From: Shinella sp. PSBB067
GTDB lineage: Bacteria > Pseudomonadota > Alphaproteobacteria > Rhizobiales > Rhizobiaceae
Reading direction: 5' to 3'
Assembly (NCBI RefSeq): GCF_016839145.1
Contig: NZ_CP069303.1
Span: 2,418,001-2,482,000 of the forward strand
Length of the DNA: 64,000 nt
Numbering within the stretch: position 1 is the stretch's first letter; every line of letters starts with the position of its first letter. Positions 45,547 through 54,155 of the stretch are shown in pieces. The position numbers were made by a program, and so were the translations under genes. The notes under the pieces were generated by a model. It saw nothing but the letters and a program-made list of their open reading frames with translations. It was not told the DNA's origin and did no database searches.

Positions 45547-46585
45547 GGGGCAGCGGCTAGGTGTTTGATCCCACGGTTTGATGGTGCGATCCTTTCTTTG
45601 GAATGGAAGGAAGCCCTATGGGACAAGTTCGTCACGGCAGCGCCACGACCACGCACGCTGTCCGAGCAGCAATACAGCGATCGCAAGCTTCGCTCGCGCA
45701 GCTGAGCCGGGAGCTGGGCATCAACCCCAAGACCGTTGCGAAGTGGCGCAAGCGCGCGACGGTGGACGATATGAAGACCGGGCCATCGGAACCGCGCTCT
45801 ACAGTCCTGTCGGCGGATGAAGAGGCGGCGATCATAGCATTCCGGCGCCATACACTGCTGCCGTTGGACGACTGCCTTTACGCCCTGCACCCCTCGATCC
45901 CCCACCTGACGCGATCCGCGCTGCACCGCTGCTTGCAGCGGCATGGCATATCGCGTCTGCCTGATGTGGAAGGCGACAAGCCTAAACGGTCGAAGTTCAA
46001 GCGCTACCCCATAGGGTTCTTCCATATCGACATCGCCGAGGTTCAGACCGCTGAAGGCAAACTATATTTGTTCGTCGGCATCGACCGCACGAGCAAGTTC
46101 GCCGTGACCCAACTCGTTGACAAGGCAGACAGGGAGACCGCTTGGGAATTCCTTCAGCATATGCTCGAAGCCGTGCCCTACCAGGTCCATACTATTCTCA
46201 CTGATAACGGCATCCAGTTCGCAGAGCAGCCTCGGAATCGGAATACCATCTACTCCCGCCCGCTGCGCTTCGACATGATCTGCGAGGCAAACGGCATTGA
46301 ACACCGGCTGACCAAGCCCAACCATCCATGGACCAATGGGCAGGTCGAGCGGATGAACCGCACGATCAAGGAGGCCACCGTCAAGCGCTTCCATTACGAT
46401 AGCCACGACCAGCTCCGAGCACACCTGACGGACTTCATGGCAGCCTACAACTTCGCCCGCAGGCTCAAGACCCTCAGTGGACTCACGCCATACGAATACA
46501 TCTGCAAGATCTGGACATCAGAGCCTCACAGATTCATCCTAAACCCGATCCACCAGATGCCGGGACTGAACAGCTAGGCTGCCCC
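45547..46585 (+). mobile_element. IS481-family insertion sequence
   Basis: A 1.04-kb element with one transposase gene. Its ends match as imperfect terminal inverted repeats: left GGGGCAGCGGCTAGGTGTT (from 45547) and, inverted, right GGGGCAGCCTAGCTGTT (to 46585). The exact ends are uncertain by a few bases and I cannot read a clear target duplication. Base composition is less GC-rich than flanking genes. It separates doeD from the M20 deacylase gene. Confidence 0.8.
45618..46577 (+). CDS. IS481-family transposase
   Basis: A 319-residue transposase. Residues 1-60 form a helix-turn-helix (AQLSRELGINPKTVAKWRKR); the rve catalytic core follows with the DDE triad in HIDIAEV, ILTDNGIQF and WTNGQVERMNRTIKEATVKR. 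No frameshift or stop is seen, so it looks active. MGQVRHGS is chosen as start (GGAAGG ribosome site) over an ATG five codons upstream. The stop codon falls within the right terminal repeat. Confidence 0.9.
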   Translation: MGQVRHGSATTTHAVRAAIQRSQASLAQLSRELGINPKTVAKWRKRATVDDMKTGPSEPRSTVLSADEEAAIIAFRRHTLLPLDDCLYALHPSIPHLTRSALHRCLQRHGISRLPDVEGDKPKRSKFKRYPIGFFHIDIAEVQTAEGKLYLFVGIDRTSKFAVTQLVDKADRETAWEFLQHMLEAVPYQVHTILTDNGIQFAEQPRNRNTIYSRPLRFDMICEANGIEHRLTKPNHPWTNGQVERMNRTIKEATVKRFHYDSHDQLRAHLTDFMAAYNFARRLKTLSGLTPYEYICKIWTSEPHRFILNPIHQMPGLNS

Positions 46586-46617
46586 GCATCCGCACCGAAC
46601 CCCGGACCCGGCCCGCC

Positions 46618-47898
46618 ATGACATCCATAAACGACCGCATCCTTGACGCCGTCGACCGGCTTTTCGACGACGAGGTGCGCTTTCTGGAAAAGCTGGTCGG
46701 ATTCCGGTCCCTGCGCAACGAAGAAGCCGAAGCGCAGGATTTCATCGCCGAGGCCCTGCGGCAACGCGGCTTCACGGTGGAGCGCCTGCGCACCGACGCC
46801 TCGAAGATCGGGCACCATCCGGCCTTTTCGCCTGCCACCGTCGACTATGCAGAAAGCTGGAACGTCGTCGGCCGGAAGGCGGCGACCGGAATCGGCGGGC
46901 GCTCGCTCGCCTTCAACTCCCATGTCGACATCGTGCCGGCGGGAAGCGGCCATCGCTGGACCTCCCCGCCCTTCCAGCCCGTCCGTCGCGGCGACTGGCT
47001 CCATGGTCGAGGCGCCGGCGACATGAAGGCCGGCCTTGCCGCCTCCATCTTCGCGCTCGACGCCATCGCCGCGGCCGGGCTTTGCCTGCGGGGCGACGTC
47101 CAGGTCCAGTCGGTCGTGGAGGAGGAGATCACCGGCAACGGCGCGGCAACCCTCTTTTCCCACGGTTTCATCGCCGATGTGGTCGTCAGCCCCGAGCCGA
47201 CCGACGAGCAACTGGTGCGCGCCAATGCCGGCGTCATCAAGTTCCGGCTGGAAACGAAGGGCCGCCCGGCCCATCCCCGTGATCCCGAATCCGGCCAGAG
47301 CGCCATCGACCTGATGATCCGCCTCATCGGCCACCTAAGAACGCTGGAACGCAAATGGATCGGGGAGCGCCGGGACAAGCACCTGTTCAAGGATCTGCCG
47401 AACCCCGTCGCCCTGACGATCGGCACGATCGAAGGCGGCGACTGGATCGCCTCCATCCCGAGCGATTGCACCGCAGAAGGCCGGATCGGCTTTTACCCCG
47501 GCGAGGACCCGAAGGCACGCGCCGCCGAATTCGAAGCCTTCCTCGATCATGTCCAGGGGGAAGACCCGGCCTTTGCAGGCGAGCGCCTGGTCGCCCTCAG
47601 CTGGGTCGGCGTGATGCATGCAGGCTACGAGCTGGCCGAGGGGTCCGCCGCTGAAAACATCCTCCGCTCCGCCCACGCCCTCACGCATGAGGGGGCCGAC
47701 CTGCCGTCCTACGTGATGGCCTGCTATCTCGATGCAGCCGTCTTTGCCGTGCACGGCAACATCCCCTCGCTCGTCTACGGCCCGATCGCCGAGAACATCC
47801 ACGGCATCGACGAGCGCGTCAGCCTTTCCTCGCTGAAACGCGTCACCAGGACGCTCGCCCTCTTCGCCGCTGACTGGTGCGGGACGGAGGAACGCTGA
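46618..47898 (+). CDS. M20 family deacylase (ArgE/DapE-like)
   Basis: A 426-residue zinc amidohydrolase. Metal ligands are readable: FNSHVDIVPAG (His, Asp), GRGAGDMKAGLA, VVEEEITGNGA (catalytic Glu pair) and NIHGIDERV near the end. The dimerisation lid lies around residues 205-330. It cleaves an N-acyl amino acid or carbamoyl compound; substrate is unknown. It directly follows the IS element, with no clear ribosome site, so it may once have been joined to doeD or may be read from the element. Its other neighbour is the creatinase/LysR pair. Confidence 0.85.
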   Translation: MTSINDRILDAVDRLFDDEVRFLEKLVGFRSLRNEEAEAQDFIAEALRQRGFTVERLRTDASKIGHHPAFSPATVDYAESWNVVGRKAATGIGGRSLAFNSHVDIVPAGSGHRWTSPPFQPVRRGDWLHGRGAGDMKAGLAASIFALDAIAAAGLCLRGDVQVQSVVEEEITGNGAATLFSHGFIADVVVSPEPTDEQLVRANAGVIKFRLETKGRPAHPRDPESGQSAIDLMIRLIGHLRTLERKWIGERRDKHLFKDLPNPVALTIGTIEGGDWIASIPSDCTAEGRIGFYPGEDPKARAAEFEAFLDHVQGEDPAFAGERLVALSWVGVMHAGYELAEGSAAENILRSAHALTHEGADLPSYVMACYLDAAVFAVHGNIPSLVYGPIAENIHGIDERVSLSSLKRVTRTLALFAADWCGTEER

Positions 47899-48020
47899 CG
47901 GACAGTTTCGGGTATTGCGGGCGAAGGGCCGAAATGACGGGGCCGGACAGGTCGCGAAGCCGAAGCATTCGCGGCCTGCCCGGCCCGATCAGAGGTGACC
48001 ACCCTTTGCCCATGCGGGCG

Positions 48021-48254
48021 TCACCCGGCATTGCCCTCTACGCAACGTGTACGAGCCACAGCTTCGACTTCGGCCTTGTACCTGCGAAGATCGTGCGTCA
48101 CGCCCGGAAAGGTCTCCAAAAGGTATCTTGCAAAGCTTCTTCGGCAGCTTTCGCTTTTTGGAAACCAGTGCGCGGATGTGACATCGTCGAAGATCGTTTT
48201 CAGTTGCGCGAGTTCGTCAGGCTCGAACGCGCATTTCGCAGAAAAGTTACGCAC
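48021..48254 (-). CDS. Small protein, 77 residues, unknown
   Basis: Reading frame begins with GTG and encodes RNFSAKCAFEPDELAQLKTI, then many Lys/Arg/Glu, with PGVTHDLRRYKAEVEAVART near the end. The pattern FEPDELAQLKTIFDD recalls short rhizobial proteins of unknown role with a helical pair. A strong AGGAGG precedes the GTG but only two bases away, which is tight. The area is less GC-rich than its surroundings. Moderately likely to be real. Confidence 0.45.
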   Translation of the reverse strand: MRNFSAKCAFEPDELAQLKTIFDDVTSAHWFPKSESCRRSFARYLLETFPGVTHDLRRYKAEVEAVARTRCVEGNAG

Positions 48255-48359
48255 TACCTCCTCTTTTCTCCGCCCATAGGTTGCACATTACAAAACCACA
48301 ACCATGGTTGCAATAAGGAATTTTCCCTCGTATTCCCGCCGGCCATGCGGCTGGCCCGA

Positions 48360-49235
48360 TCACAGGCTGCCGGTCCCCGCGAGAAACGCATCGGCAAAAT
48401 GTGCGGCAAAGCTCTCCGCCACCGCGGAACGCTTGCGGTCCGAGCTCAGGTAGATACCGACGACGACGTCCGCGAGCCTCGGCAGGCCGAGGGCATCATC
48501 GAGCGTTGCAAGCTTCGGCGGCAGGATGCGGCGGGCGAGGACCGTATTGCCGAAGCCGGAGCCGACCGCCGCCTCCAGGCCGGAAAGGCTGGGGCTGGTA
48601 TAGACGAGATCGTAACCGCGCCCGTCGCGTTGCAGCGCCGTCAGCATCGCCCGCCGGTAGAGGCAACCCTCCGGATAGCAGACGATGCGCAGGTTGCCGC
48701 CGCCGTCGGTGACGAGCGAGGTCGAGCTGTCGCCCACCCAGGCGAGGGGCTCCTTCCAGGTCATGAACGCGCCTTCCGCCGGCCCGTCCGGCGTCATCGC
48801 CACGACGAGGTCGTAGAGCCCGTTGCGCAGCCCCTGGAGGAGAACGTGGGAGAGGTCGCAGACGACCTCGAAGCGGAAGTCGTGGCCGCTGCGCGCAAGG
48901 CGCGGCATCAGCTTCGGCAGGAAATGATCGGCATAGTCGTTGGGAATGCCGAGGCGGATCTTGCCGTGCTGGTCGCGCCGCGAGAGGCGCAGCACCATCT
49001 CATCGTTGAGCGCCAGCATCTGCCGGGCATAGCTCGCGACAAGCTCGCCCGCCTCGGTCGGCTGGGCGCTGGCATCCTTGGTGAAGAGGGAGACGTTGAG
49101 CAGTTCCTGCAGCTTCTTCATCTGCAGGCTGATGGCCGGCTGGGTGCGACCGAGCTGTTCGGCGGCGCGCGTGTGGCTGCGCAGGTCGATGACCGCCAGG
49201 AAGGTGCGAAGAAGGTCGGTCGGTATGTTTCTCAC
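48360..49235 (-). CDS. LysR-family transcriptional regulator
   Basis: A 291-residue LysR protein: helix-turn-helix at residues 3-62 (TDLLRTFLAVIDLRSHTRAAEQLGRTQPAISLQMKKLQELL) and a periplasmic-binding-like effector domain. The start is GTG with no good ribosome site. It lies 70 bases downstream of creatinase on the same strand, past a hairpin terminator, so it likely regulates creatinase or the M20 gene but the sequence does not show which. Confidence 0.9.
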   Translation of the reverse strand: MRNIPTDLLRTFLAVIDLRSHTRAAEQLGRTQPAISLQMKKLQELLNVSLFTKDASAQPTEAGELVASYARQMLALNDEMVLRLSRRDQHGKIRLGIPNDYADHFLPKLMPRLARSGHDFRFEVVCDLSHVLLQGLRNGLYDLVVAMTPDGPAEGAFMTWKEPLAWVGDSSTSLVTDGGGNLRIVCYPEGCLYRRAMLTALQRDGRGYDLVYTSPSLSGLEAAVGSGFGNTVLARRILPPKLATLDDALGLPRLADVVVGIYLSSDRKRSAVAESFAAHFADAFLAGTGSL

Positions 49236-49253
49236 GGGGGCGGCACCGCTTCC

Positions 49254-49286
49254 AAAAGGAAACGGGCCGATCGGACGGCCCGTTCC
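49254..49286 (-). terminator. Intrinsic terminator between creatinase and lysR genes
   Basis: On the minus strand GGAACGGGCCG pairs with CGGCCCGTTTCC around a six-base loop, followed by four T (49254-49257). It ends only about 20 bases before the lysR start codon. Confidence 0.75.
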
Positions 49287-49305
49287 AAGTTGCCCGCGGA
49301 CGGGG

Positions 49306-50541
49306 TCAGGCGGGGAGGATATTATGCTCCGGACCGAAGGGGAAGCCCGTGATGTTCTCGCTGCCGGTTTCGGTCATGACCAGGATGTCGTGCTCGCGGT
49401 AGCCGCCGGCCCCCGGCATGCCGTCCGGAATGGTCAGCATCGGCTCCATGGAGACCACCATGCCCGGCTGGAGCACCGTGTTGATGTCCTCGCGCAGCTC
49501 CACGCCCGCCTCGCGGCCGTAATAATGCGAGAGCACGCCGAAGGAATGGCCGTAGCCGAAGGAGCGGTAGCCGAGCAGGCCGTGGTCGCGGTAGATCTCG
49601 TTGAGCTCGGCCGCCACATCGCCGCAGCGCGCGCCGGGCTTGAGCAGTTCGAGGCCCCGACGGTGCACCGCGCAGTTGATCTCCCAGATGCGCAGGTGCT
49701 CGTCGCTGGCATGGTCGAGGAACAGCGTGCGCTCCAGCGCCGTATAGTAGCCAGCGATCATCGGGAAGCAGTTGAGCGAGAGGATGTCGCCCTTCTCGAC
49801 GCGGCGCGAGGTCACCGGATTGTGCGCCCCGTCGGTGTTGATGCCCGACTGAAACCAGACCCAGGTGTCCATCAGCTCGGCATGGGGGAAGCGGCTCGCG
49901 ATATGGCGGACCATGGCCTGCGTGCCGGCGAGCGCCACCTCGTATTCCGGCACGCCCTCGCGCACCGCCTTCGCGACAGCGGCCCCGCCGATATCGGCGG
50001 TCCTTGCGCCTTCCTTGATGAGGGCGATCTCCTCGTCCGACTTGATCGTGCGCAGCCACATGGTCGGCGAGCCGATGTCGACGAATTCGACATTCGGGAA
50101 GGCCTCTTCCAGCAGGCGGCGCAGCTCGAGATCGACCTGGTCGAACTCGATGCCGATGCGCGAAGCCTTCGGCAGGAGCGTTTGCAGGGCATGGAAGAAG
50201 TTGTCGCGCTGCCAGTCCGTATAGGTGATGTTGTCGCCGAAGGTACGGCGCCAGGGCTGGCCGGCATCGATGCCGGCGGAAACGGAGGTGGCCTTTTCCG
50301 GCGTGATGACGAAGGCATAGCGCCGGCCGAAGGAGCAAAAGAGGAAATCGGAGAAGTAGCAGATGTTGTGATACGAGGTCAGGACCGCCGCATCGAGCTT
50401 CAGTTCTTCCAGGATGCGGCGCATCGCGTTCTGCCGCCGCTCCATCTCGCCCGCCGAGAAGGTCGGCTGTACCTTCTTGCCATTGTGCATCTCCTGCAGC
50501 CGCAGAAGCTGGTTGGGCATCCCCCGCGCAAACATGTTCAT
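49306..50541 (-). CDS. Creatinase (creatine amidinohydrolase)
   Basis: A 411-residue M24-fold enzyme closely resembling Pseudomonas creatinase (about 403 residues). It hydrolyses creatine to sarcosine and urea and needs no metal. Shared blocks include FTSYHNICYFSDFLFCSFGR-type start, GQPWRRTFGDNITYTDWQRDN, MDTWVWFQSGINTDGAHNPV, LSLNCFPMIAGYYTALERTL and YGHSFGVLSHYYGREAG (active-site His region). ATG at MNMFARGMP follows AAGGAG by seven bases. The sarcosine and urea it makes fit the soxBDAG and urease operons in this window. Confidence 0.92.
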   Translation of the reverse strand: MNMFARGMPNQLLRLQEMHNGKKVQPTFSAGEMERRQNAMRRILEELKLDAAVLTSYHNICYFSDFLFCSFGRRYAFVITPEKATSVSAGIDAGQPWRRTFGDNITYTDWQRDNFFHALQTLLPKASRIGIEFDQVDLELRRLLEEAFPNVEFVDIGSPTMWLRTIKSDEEIALIKEGARTADIGGAAVAKAVREGVPEYEVALAGTQAMVRHIASRFPHAELMDTWVWFQSGINTDGAHNPVTSRRVEKGDILSLNCFPMIAGYYTALERTLFLDHASDEHLRIWEINCAVHRRGLELLKPGARCGDVAAELNEIYRDHGLLGYRSFGYGHSFGVLSHYYGREAGVELREDINTVLQPGMVVSMEPMLTIPDGMPGAGGYREHDILVMTETGSENITGFPFGPEHNILPA

Positions 50542-50994
50542 GTGAAAACTCCTTCTCCGCGGCCAATCGCGCCGTTTGACGAGGCACAGGGTAGGAAGCT
50601 TCACCGCCGCTGGAAAATTAGAAGTTCCAATGCGGCCATAAGGGATTTGCAAGCGTTCGACCGGAAGGCTGGTGCTAATGCCCGCATTTGCGAATGAAAT
50701 TTCCGTCGACTTGCAGTTGCACCGTATGGTTCCGGCCAATCAACGTCTGTCGAGGAGGGGGACAGCCCATGATGGAGCGCGCAATTGGTTACGTTGTCGC
50801 CGGAAACGGACAAGACCGCGGCCCGACCGTCATGAAGGGCAAACGCGCGAAGCTCGCCTCCCCCCTCGCCCGGCAACCGGCGCGCGGAAAAGATGCGCAA
50901 TCGAAACCATCCGAATGCGGATTTCGACAAGCATTACCGTCGCCGAACCGCGAAGGAATCTCGGGTCGTATATGTGCATGGATTTGGGGAAGAA
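50542..50994. other. Intergenic upstream of creatinase, no gene recognised
   Basis: About 450 bases between the creatinase start and tRNA-Met. It should hold the creatinase promoter and any LysR site. An open frame on the plus strand (from 50769, GGAGG-preceded) runs on into the tRNA gene and is therefore unlikely to be a protein gene. Confidence 0.5.
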
Positions 50995-51071
50995 TGGTAG
51001 CGGAGGAGGGATTCGAACCCCCGACACAAGGATTATGATTCCTCTGCTCTAACCTACTGAGCTACTCCGCC
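50995..51071 (-). tRNA. tRNA-Met (CAT)
   Basis: A 77-base cloverleaf on the minus strand with the 3' CCA encoded. Acceptor stem GGCGGAG/CTCCGCT, D stem GCTC/GAGC, anticodon loop ATCATAA (anticodon CAT) on a GAGGA/TCCTT stem, and GTTCGAATC in the T arm. The stem lacks the three G-C pairs of initiator tRNA, so this is the elongator type; a tRNA-Ile2 with modified C34 cannot be fully excluded. It lies downstream of mnmA on the same strand. Confidence 0.92.
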
Positions 51072-51204
51072 GCCCGAAGGGACGATCGAGAGCGATGTCC
51101 GTTTCCGTCCGGTGCGCGGCTTATAAGGCGGGGTTCCCGGGGGTGTCAAGCGAGGTTCGAAGAAAAATCGCTTTGTCCGCAAGGGCTTTGCCGGGCGCGG
51201 CGCC

Positions 51205-52401
51205 TCAGGCCGCCACCGGCGTGGAAAGGATGCGCTTGAGGGCATCCTCGGCGGCCGCCTCCCGTTCCGAGCGCAGGATGAAGCCGCCGCCATAGATGCG
51301 GGCGTCCTCGCCCTGGCCGGAATAGAGCGCGCAGGCCTGGCCGGGGGCGACGCCGGGCTCGCCCTCCGCGAGCTCCACATAGATGCCCCCCTCGTTCGCC
51401 TTCAGGCGCGCGGGACGCGGCGGGCGCGTGGAGCGCACCTTGGCGTAGCAGTCGAAGCCGGCGGCGGCGACCGTATCGAGATCGCCGTCGCCCAGCCAGT
51501 TGATATCGCGCAGATAGAGGCGGCGCGTTTCCAGCGCCTCCTTCGGCCCGACGATGACGCGGCGCGAGCGGGCGTCGAGATAGACGACATAGAGCGGCTC
51601 GCCGGTGGCGATGCCGATGCCGCGGCGCTGGCCGATCGTGTAGTGCAGGATGCCCTCGTGCCGGCCGAGCACGCGGCCGTCGATATGCACGATCTCGCCG
51701 GCGAGCGCCGCGTTCGGCTTCAGCTTGTTGACGATGTCCGAATACTTGCCCTGCGGCACGAAGCAGATGTCCTGGCTGTCGGCCTTCTTGGCGACGACGA
51801 GCCCCATGTCCTCGGCGAGCGCCCGCGTCTCGGCCTTGGAAAGATGGCCGAGCGGGAAGCGCAGGTAGTCGATCTGTTCCTGCGTGGTCGCGAAGAGGAA
51901 GTAGCTCTGGTCGCGCTCCGCATCGACAGGCCGGTAGAGTGCGCGGCGGTGCGGCGCGCCAGGCGCGGGGTTGGGGCGCGAGCGGATATAGTGGCCCGTC
52001 GCCAGCGCATCGGCGCCGAGGTCCTTGGCGGTGGCAAGCAGATCGGCGAACTTGACGGTCTGGTTGCAGGCAACGCAGGGGATCGGCGTCTCGCCGGCAA
52101 TGTAGCTTTCGGCGAAGGGGTTGATAACAGTCTCGCGGAACCGCTTTTCATAATCGAGGACGTAATGCGGGATGCCGAGCGTTTCGCAGACGCGGCGCGC
52201 ATCGTCGATGTCCTGTCCGGCGCAGCAGGAGCCGGCACGGTGCACGGCGGCGCCGTGATCGTAGAGCTGCAGGGTGATGCCGAGAACGTCATAGCCCTCG
52301 CGCTTGAGGATCCCGGCCACCACGGAACTGTCGACGCCGCCCGACATGGCGACGACGACGCGCGTATCTTCCGGCTTGCGATCGAAATCGAGACTGTTCA
52401 C
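51205..52401 (-). CDS. mnmA: tRNA-specific 2-thiouridylase MnmA
   Basis: A 398-residue enzyme that puts sulfur on U34 of Lys, Glu and Gln tRNAs. PP-loop [16 protein letters not shown], catalytic cysteine [14 protein letters not shown] with the second Cys downstream (GSCC region upstream for the rhizobial type), and [17 protein letters not shown]. The start is GTG at [13 protein letters not shown]; residues upstream are not conserved. A promoter with ideal spacing lies about 175 bases upstream. Confidence 0.94.
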   Translation of the reverse strand: MNSLDFDRKPEDTRVVVAMSGGVDSSVVAGILKREGYDVLGITLQLYDHGAAVHRAGSCCAGQDIDDARRVCETLGIPHYVLDYEKRFRETVINPFAESYIAGETPIPCVACNQTVKFADLLATAKDLGADALATGHYIRSRPNPAPGAPHRRALYRPVDAERDQSYFLFATTQEQIDYLRFPLGHLSKAETRALAEDMGLVVAKKADSQDICFVPQGKYSDIVNKLKPNAALAGEIVHIDGRVLGRHEGILHYTIGQRRGIGIATGEPLYVVYLDARSRRVIVGPKEALETRRLYLRDINWLGDGDLDTVAAAGFDCYAKVRSTRPPRPARLKANEGGIYVELAEGEPGVAPGQACALYSGQGEDARIYGGGFILRSEREAAAEDALKRILSTPVAA

Positions 52402-52574
52402 GCGAGGTCCGTTCCGGTGCTGCTTCCACCCGTGGCGGGCGGCGGCACCTTTGACTTGGTTGGCTTCACGCAGTTCCGGATGCAAGGCTGCTGCACATAT
52501 CCGCCGGAACTGCTCTCGGCCGAAACCGGCCAGACTTGACGTTCTGCAATCGGCAGAATGCCTTTCCCGGCGAC

Positions 52575-52603
52575 ATATAGAAACTTGCCGCTCCGAGAGC
52601 AAG
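52575..52603 (-). promoter_or_regulatory. Housekeeping sigma promoter of mnmA
   Basis: Reading the minus strand, CTTGCT (52598-52603) and CTATAT (52575-52580) are exactly 17 bases apart, close to the alphaproteobacterial consensus CTTGAC-N17-CTATAT. It faces mnmA, leaving a leader of about 165 bases. Confidence 0.7.
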
Positions 52604-52656
52604 AGAAGGCCGGAAACCTCGTCCTTTGCCGCGCCGGAAACGGCCTCCGGTCGAAG

Positions 52657-53406
52657 TCAGATCAGGCGCAGACGCAGGGCGATGGCGATGGCCTGCATGC
52701 GGTTGACGGCCTGCAGCTTGCGGGTGGCGCTCTTGAAATAGCTGCTTACCGTATAGACCGAGATGCCGAGGATGATGGCGATCTCGTCGCTGCTCTTGCC
52801 GGCCGCCGCCCAGCGCAGACACTCGACCTCGCGGCTGGAAAGCTTCTCGCGGCTCGCCGTCGCCGAGACGAAGGTCTTCTCGAGGCATTCGAAAAGCTGG
52901 AGGGCTGCGAAATGCAGTTCCGTCAGCTCCGGGCGGGCAAGCGGCGGGCGCGTGCCGGAAAACACCATCAGATAGGGGTCGGACGTCGTGGAATGCAGCA
53001 GCAGCGCCGTGGAGGCGGAAAGCCCGTAGCTTTCGGCAAGCGCGATCGCCTCGCCGGCCTGCGCGCTTTCCCAGTCGGCCGGGGCCAGCAGCGCGCTGTC
53101 GCCCTGCACCGGCAGCTTGGTCATGCCGGTATCGAGAGCCAGCCGGCTGACGTGGAAGAGGTTCATGGCATCGTACTTGCGCACGAGGTCGGCCGGCCAG
53201 TTGCTGACAAGCAGGCGCTCGGCGAAGCGCTGCTGCTGGTTGGCCGGGAAGCGCGCCACCAGGAAGTGGCTGAAGCTGAAATGGCTGGCGCACTGCCGCA
53301 TGAGGTGCAGGACCTCGTATTCGGTCTGCACGGATTCGATATTGGCCGAAGAGAGGAATTCTGGCGACCAACCCTGCTGCAAGAGCGTGTTGTCTGGGTC
53401 TCTCAT
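52657..53406 (-). CDS. LuxR-family transcriptional regulator with autoinducer-domain fold
   Basis: A 249-residue protein with an N-terminal acyl-homoserine-lactone-type domain (around residues 30-165: FPANQQQRFAERLLVSNWPADLVRKYDAMN) and a C-terminal LuxR helix-turn-helix (REVECLRWAAAGKSSDEIAIILGISVYTVSSYFKSATRKL). No luxI gene is seen in the window. The Asp-Pro normally found some 10-12 residues after the Trp in the ligand pocket is not there (FHVSRL instead), so it may not bind a lactone. Positioned next to sciP and the cell-cycle and flagellar genes. Confidence 0.85.
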   Translation of the reverse strand: MRDPDNTLLQQGWSPEFLSSANIESVQTEYEVLHLMRQCASHFSFSHFLVARFPANQQQRFAERLLVSNWPADLVRKYDAMNLFHVSRLALDTGMTKLPVQGDSALLAPADWESAQAGEAIALAESYGLSASTALLLHSTTSDPYLMVFSGTRPPLARPELTELHFAALQLFECLEKTFVSATASREKLSSREVECLRWAAAGKSSDEIAIILGISVYTVSSYFKSATRKLQAVNRMQAIAIALRLRLI

Positions 53407-53845
53407 TTTCCGTTTCCAACAACCGGCGCGCGGGCGCCGGGCTTGTGTGCATTCTCGGTTCGGAAAATTTCAGGCGCACCCCGACAGACCGGCGGCGACG
53501 AAAAACGCCGCGGAAGCCATATCCCGATGGGAAACAGCTCGCGGAGGCAATTCATTTGGATGCGTCCTGGAGGCTTCCGGTGGCATCGATCCGACGCCGC
53601 CTCCGAATTTTGGCGCGTATTAGCAGTATTTGATTCAAATGGAAATGAAATATTTGCATGGCTCCCATGCGGGCCGGGCGGAGGGAAATTTGCCCCACGT
53701 AAGGGGAGGCAGCGGTGCGCGAAGGCGGGCTGCTCCGGCGAAGCCGCTCAAAAGATTAGAAAATTGTTAGCATGCGCTTAGGCAAATCTTAAATGTGGCG
53801 GGCTACAGTCCCCGCATATGGTCTTGAGTATATGTAGAGAGTCCA
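53407..53845. promoter_or_regulatory. Divergent control region of luxR-type gene and sciP, with CtrA-like box
   Basis: About 440 bases, AT-rich toward sciP. It has TTAG-N7-TTAG (53767-53781), one base per half off the CtrA consensus TTAA-N7-TTAA, and GANTC methylation sites at 53632-53636 and 53839-53843, the latter directly before the sciP start. No gene is seen. Confidence 0.55.
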
Positions 53846-54121
53846 ATGACCGATCTGATACGACCCCGCGTGAAATACGTCATCGGCCCCGATGGCAGCC
53901 CTCTGACGATCGCCGATCTGCCGCCGGCCAACACGCGGCGCTGGGTGATTCGCCGGAAGGCAGAAGTCGTCGCCGCCGTACGCGGCGGGCTCCTCAGCCT
54001 CGAAGAAGCCTGCGAACGCTACACGCTGACGGTCGAAGAATTCCTGTCCTGGCAATCCTCCATCAACGACCATGGCCTGGCCGGCCTGCGCACGACGCGC
54101 ATCCAGCAGTACCGCCACTAG
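53846..54121 (+). CDS. sciP: CtrA inhibitor SciP (DUF1153)
   Basis: A 91-residue DUF1153 protein. The start TDLIRPRVKYVIGPDGSPLT and the helix-turn-helix block LPPANTRRWVIRRKAEVVAA are nearly identical to SciP of Caulobacter and rhizobia; the tail LAGLRTTRIQQYRH is also standard. SciP binds CtrA and keeps it from recruiting RNA polymerase, setting the timing of CtrA-driven genes such as those for flagella. GAGAG precedes ATG. Confidence 0.95.
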   Translation: MTDLIRPRVKYVIGPDGSPLTIADLPPANTRRWVIRRKAEVVAAVRGGLLSLEEACERYTLTVEEFLSWQSSINDHGLAGLRTTRIQQYRH

Positions 54122-54155
54122 GCAGCTCCATTTCCCGTCACGACCCTGCGGCCGC

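Noticed and set aside
50688..51038. Plus-strand frame from 50769 ending GFEPPTQGL
   Set aside because: It runs through the tRNA-Met gene; that ending is the well-known false translation of a tRNA.
52440..52656. Direct repeat GCCGGAAAC pair downstream of the luxR-type gene
   Set aside because: Two nine-base copies in GC-rich DNA are expected by chance and do not form a clear hairpin.
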